NCBI GenBank assembly: GCA_007123335.1
Contig: SKLG01000551.1
Span: 1-10,271, forward strand
Reading direction: 5' to 3'
Length of the DNA: 10,271 nucleotides
DNA from: Anaerolineae bacterium
GTDB lineage: Bacteria > Chloroflexota > Anaerolineae > UBA1429
Shown: piece after piece, positions 7,464 through 10,271 of the stretch
Position numbering within the stretch: position 1 is the stretch's first letter
Layout of the letters: each line of letters starts with the position of its first letter
Position numbers and translations under genes: made by a program
The notes under the pieces: model-generated
What the model saw: the letters and a program-made list of their open reading frames with translations, nothing else
Databases searched by the model: none
Told to the model about the DNA's origin: nothing

Positions 7464-8531
7464 TCACGAATCGCTCTCTTGGGGAATAGACGCATGCTCG
7501 TGTCGTGTCAGGTAACGCAGCGAGCCCAGCAACCCCCGGCGCCTCAGACCAAAGTGCCAGCGAGCGCCCCAGCGGTCGAACCAGGCGCGTCTCCTGGCAT
7601 ACCAGGCGGCATAGGTTTCAAGATCCATCCGAGCCAGCGGACGACTGACCCACCTAGCTCTCATGGTAGCCCGATGCAGAGGATCGCCGATCACCTGATC
7701 CCTCACCTGCCAATAGGCCCGTAGCTTATGCTGCGGGCTCTGTCCGCGTCGAAAGGAGATCAGTAGCCCCAGACCCTCGCGATTTCTCGGCGCGCTCTTG
7801 ATCCTCCCCACTCCTCCACCGTCCGAAAAATCGGAAAAGTAGAGATTGCCCAGCCCATAAAACACGGGACAACCGTCGATCCTCTCCATGCCGCGCACCA
7901 CATGGGCGTGATGGCCCACGATGAGGTCGGCGCCCATATGGGCCAGTTGGTGCGCCATGGCGCGGTCCTGCGGCCTTGGGTAGGCAAAGAGTTCGTCGCT
8001 CCAGTGGGCCAAGACGAGCACCCAATCCGCCTGGGCGCGTAGCTCATGGATGATGCGCTTGGCTTCTTTTTCTCCCGGCCAGCAGTTCGGTCCCGGCACG
8101 GCCAGCCACTCTGGATGCGTCTCTGGGAACACCCAGTTGATGATGGCCAGTCGCCCCTCGCGTGTTTCCCAAAAGAGGGGCCTGCGGATCTCTTCTTCCG
8201 TCCGACCGGCGCCCGTGGTGACGAATCCCGACTTGTTGAGCGCAGCCATCGTGTCGGCCAAACCCTCCTCTCCGCCATCCATGACGTGGTTGGTGGCCAG
8301 GGCGGCAAAACCGGGCGCCCACCGCCTGATGACGTCGACAGACTGTGGATGGGCCAGTAGCCTGGGACCGCTGGAACGCGGCGTAGGATTCAGCCTATCC
8401 CCAATGGGCAGCTCCCAGTTGAACAGCAATCGTGACTCGCCGTCAGCGACGGTTTCTGGGGGCAGCAGAGGCGGCCAGGCCGGCATGTTGCCGTCGCCGA
8501 TGGCGATGTCGCCCAGGCACAGTAATCGCAT
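7464..8531 (-). CDS. CapA-like metallophosphatase family protein (PGA_cap domain)
   Basis: The 355-residue protein belongs to the CapA/PGA_cap family, a calcineurin-like fold named after the poly-gamma-glutamate capsule protein CapA. Visible metal-site motifs, in order, are GDI with Asp8, NWE (38-40), TNH (80-82) within TNHVMDGGEEGL, AHWSDEL with His176, VGHHAHVVRG with His207, His208 and His210, and FYGLGNLYF (225-233). The catalytic domain starts at residue 1 with no signal peptide or membrane anchor, unlike Bacillus CapA, so a cytoplasmic location is inferred. The last ~90 residues are rich in Trp, Arg and Tyr and have no function I recognise. It probably hydrolyses or transfers a phosphoester or amide-type bond on a glycan precursor, but the reaction is unknown. 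Start: GTG at 8537 would overlap the flippase stop as GTGA; ATG at 8531 has GGAAGGGG five bases upstream and is preferred. A partial second copy lies at about 5999-6102. Confidence 0.9.
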   Translation of the reverse strand: MRLLCLGDIAIGDGNMPAWPPLLPPETVADGESRLLFNWELPIGDRLNPTPRSSGPRLLAHPQSVDVIRRWAPGFAALATNHVMDGGEEGLADTMAALNKSGFVTTGAGRTEEEIRRPLFWETREGRLAIINWVFPETHPEWLAVPGPNCWPGEKEAKRIIHELRAQADWVLVLAHWSDELFAYPRPQDRAMAHQLAHMGADLIVGHHAHVVRGMERIDGCPVFYGLGNLYFSDFSDGGGVGRIKSAPRNREGLGLLISFRRGQSPQHKLRAYWQVRDQVIGDPLHRATMRARWVSRPLARMDLETYAAWYARRRAWFDRWGARWHFGLRRRGLLGSLRYLTRHEHASIPQESDS

Positions 8532-8533
8532 GG

Positions 8534-10204
8534 TCACCCCTTCCTCGATGTTATCGACAAAGAGGGTGGATTGACGGTTATCTGAAAGGGGATCAAGGCT
8601 TGGAGCAAGGCCCTATCGTCGCCATTGAGGCCCCATGCCCAGATGGCCAGGATATAGACGAAGGAGACAGCCGCCGCCGATGCTCCCAGGGTCAACCAGC
8701 TATCCGGCATGCGCACGAGAGTGAATCCGTAGGCCAGGCCCCAGGCCAATGCTGTGCCTGCCATGCTGGCGATCAAGTGGGGCATGAACGTCCACCAGCG
8801 CAGGTTCATGGCGTGCGCTGTGTATATGGGCATATAAATCCCATTTTTCGCCGTCCAGGCGATGGCGGTGGCTACAGCCACACCGACGGCTGCCCACCCT
8901 CCCCACCGCGCCAGGAGGATGGCCAGCCCCAGGTTCGCGAGACCGCTCAACAATGTGGCGATGCCCGGCCAACGCACCTTGTTGTATGCGTTCTGAACAT
9001 GCAACAAGGGGCGAACAGACAGGTTCAGGGCATGATGAAAGATGATGATGATGAGCAGAACGGCCAGATACGCATAGGACGGGCCGAGCCACACGGTGAG
9101 CAGCGAGGGCGCGAATCCGCATAAAAGGCCCACCGGCAACCCGAGGGCCAGCCCCAGCAGCTTGACGGACTGGGCGGCGAGCTGCTGCAGACCCGCCCAG
9201 TCCTCCTGAGCGTACTTGATGAGGATGATGGGTCTGATCACTGTGCTGGCGGCGTTGACCAGGTATTCCATAAAGATCGAGAACTGGGCCACCGAGGCAT
9301 ATCCTCCCGTTACCGCAGAGCCAAAGAAAGCGTTGACGACGAGGAGATCGACCCGCCCCAGAAGAGCAGCCCCCACCATGTTCACCATCACCCAGCTTCC
9401 CATGTTGGCCATTGCTCCCAGCCGCACACGGTTTAAGTCCGCCAGGCGGATATGCAGTTCAGGCGTCAATCTGCGCCACAGGTACACGAATCCCGTCAGA
9501 ACAACCACGGCTGCGCATAACGATGCCCCCCCGACATACCACAGCCGCCCGGGAAGCATGGTGTACAAGGCAAGGATGAGGCCCACCCGAGCCAGAATTC
9601 CGAGTAGATTCACCAGGTTGATGAACAGGAAGCGACTGTGTACAAGACAAGATACCGAAAAGCAGCCGCCCAACACGGTGATGAGGAACGAGCTGGCTAT
9701 CAGGAGAAAAAGCCAGCTACTATCTCTTTCCCATCCCGGGCTTATCCCAAAGATCGCGGAAAAGTATAGGGATAGGATGATGATGACGGGGCTCAGCGCG
9801 GCAATGATCCCCAAGAGGCCAAATAAAGCCGAGTTGAACGTCTTGTTGGCGGCGGACACATCCCAACGGCCGAGATCGATGGCTACGAAACGACTGAGCG
9901 CGGAATCGAGGGCTGTGGTCAGAATCGACATGTACGACACGACGGTGATCACCAACTGGATCATACCGAACGCGGCGATGCCCAGGTGACCGATCAGAAA
10001 AGGGGTTAACCACAGATTCACGAGAACCTGAGCCCCGACAAATACGACGTTTGCGCCTACGTTGGTCAAAAAGCCTTTTCTGGCGCGCCCGGTCTCTGGA
10101 GCATTGCCTACGGCTGCGGTGGTCTCTGCGGGTCGCTCTTGATGCGTCGCGAGCGACTGTTGCGTGGCTATTCCCGATCCTGACACCGTGTAGGATTTCG
10201 CCAT
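8534..10204 (-). CDS. Wzx-like oligosaccharide flippase (MOP/MVF superfamily)
   Basis: From the ATG at 10204 the protein has 556 residues: a polar Ser/Thr/Gln-rich N-terminus of about 45, then 12-14 hydrophobic segments, as in the polysaccharide-transporter family of the MOP superfamily. Family-like features are TPFLIGHLGIAAFG (67-80), at the first helix and loop, and GRVDLLVVNAFFGS plus TGGYASVAQ (about 283-307), the start of the second half with its D...G..Y.A pattern. It should flip polyprenyl-diphosphate-linked repeat units to the outer face of the membrane. It is somewhat longer than usual because of the N-terminal extension. The frame is open upstream through a GTG at 10237 to the window edge, so a longer protein cannot be excluded. 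I chose 10204 because it follows a plausible stop of the upstream gene by five bases and has CGGGA nearby. The gene ends two bases before the capA ATG. Confidence 0.9.
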   Translation of the reverse strand: MAKSYTVSGSGIATQQSLATHQERPAETTAAVGNAPETGRARKGFLTNVGANVVFVGAQVLVNLWLTPFLIGHLGIAAFGMIQLVITVVSYMSILTTALDSALSRFVAIDLGRWDVSAANKTFNSALFGLLGIIAALSPVIIILSLYFSAIFGISPGWERDSSWLFLLIASSFLITVLGGCFSVSCLVHSRFLFINLVNLLGILARVGLILALYTMLPGRLWYVGGASLCAAVVVLTGFVYLWRRLTPELHIRLADLNRVRLGAMANMGSWVMVNMVGAALLGRVDLLVVNAFFGSAVTGGYASVAQFSIFMEYLVNAASTVIRPIILIKYAQEDWAGLQQLAAQSVKLLGLALGLPVGLLCGFAPSLLTVWLGPSYAYLAVLLIIIIFHHALNLSVRPLLHVQNAYNKVRWPGIATLLSGLANLGLAILLARWGGWAAVGVAVATAIAWTAKNGIYMPIYTAHAMNLRWWTFMPHLIASMAGTALAWGLAYGFTLVRMPDSWLTLGASAAAVSFVYILAIWAWGLNGDDRALLQALIPFQITVNPPSLSITSRKG

Positions 10205-10222
10205 GGTCGTTATTCCCGATCC
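10169..10222. repeat. 12-base direct repeat around the flippase start
   Basis: TATTCCCGATCC occurs at 10169-10180 and again at 10211-10222, 42 bases (14 codons) apart and therefore in the same frame; on the minus strand it encodes GSGI twice. One copy lies before and one after the preferred ATG. A slipped-strand duplication in the N-terminal extension is possible; chance is not excluded. Confidence 0.5.
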
Positions 10223-10271
10223 AGTGAGGTCAGCCACGCCCTGAGGGGTGGCAAATCGAGCTGATACCGCA
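10210..10271 (-). CDS. C-terminal tail of an upstream gene, unidentified
   Basis: At the right edge a minus-strand frame runs from the window boundary to a TAA at 10212-10210 and reads RYQLDLPPLRAWLTSLDRE. It ends five bases before the preferred flippase ATG, the same tight spacing seen at other junctions of this operon, and for this reason I take it as the end of the preceding gene. Nineteen residues are too few to identify a family. The competing reading is that the flippase frame, also open to the edge, continues upstream; both cannot easily be full coding sequence. Confidence 0.45.
   Translation of the reverse strand, partial: RYQLDLPPLRAWLTSLDRE

Noticed and set aside
9030..9060. A GATGATGAT run that resembled a microsatellite
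   Set aside because: It encodes the LLIIIIFHH part of a flippase membrane helix on the minus strand; repeated Ile codons explain it.
9216..9989. A 257-codon open frame on the plus strand opposite the flippase
   Set aside because: It is an antisense shadow of the flippase; its composition, rich in Arg and Thr, mirrors the complement of hydrophobic codons.

Overview
The window is one dense, co-directional block of envelope polysaccharide genes, all on the minus strand, so transcription runs from high to low coordinates. Both ends cut into the cluster: position 10271 is inside the tail of an upstream gene and position 1 is inside an acetyltransferase gene. Base composition is moderately GC-rich, and GTG and TTG starts are used beside ATG. 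The organism cannot be fixed from this sequence; it looks like an environmental bacterium with a Wzx/Wzy-type pathway. I see no tRNA, rRNA, CRISPR array, insertion sequence or terminator, and no promoter, which presumably lies beyond 10271.

Order of transcription: tail of an unidentified gene (10271-10210); a Wzx-like flippase (10204-8534); a CapA-like metallophosphatase (8531-7464); a PaaK/CapK-like adenylate-forming enzyme, copy 1 (7462-6119); a short stretch holding the remnant of a second CapA gene (about 6102-5999); a PaaK/CapK-like enzyme, copy 2 (5980-4586); a polytopic GT-C glycosyltransferase (4589-3189); a Wzy / O-antigen ligase-like membrane protein (3178-1718); a GT4 glycosyltransferase (1701-580); and a left-handed beta-helix O-acetyltransferase (574 to beyond position 1). 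Except across the CapA remnant, adjacent genes are separated by 16 bases or fewer, or overlap, which suggests one translationally coupled operon.

Likely joint role: GT4 and other enzymes build a lipid-linked glycan on the cytoplasmic face, the acetyltransferase decorates it, the flippase moves it across the membrane, and the Wzy-like protein polymerises or ligates it. The GT-C protein adds a sugar from a polyprenyl-phosphate donor on the outer face. The initiating phosphoglycosyltransferase, a chain-length regulator and the sugar-nucleotide genes are not in view.

The most unusual part is the CapA-PaaK region. The two PaaK-like proteins are clear paralogues. Between them lies a fragment of about 100 bases matching the active-site segment of the intact capA gene, including a 33-base exact match and two offsetting indels. 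The simplest reading is tandem duplication of a [capA-paaK] unit followed by loss of almost all of the second capA. The pairing of a CapA-type hydrolase with CapK-type adenylating enzymes inside a Wzx/Wzy locus has no function I can assign from the sequence; a substituent-adding system is an inference.
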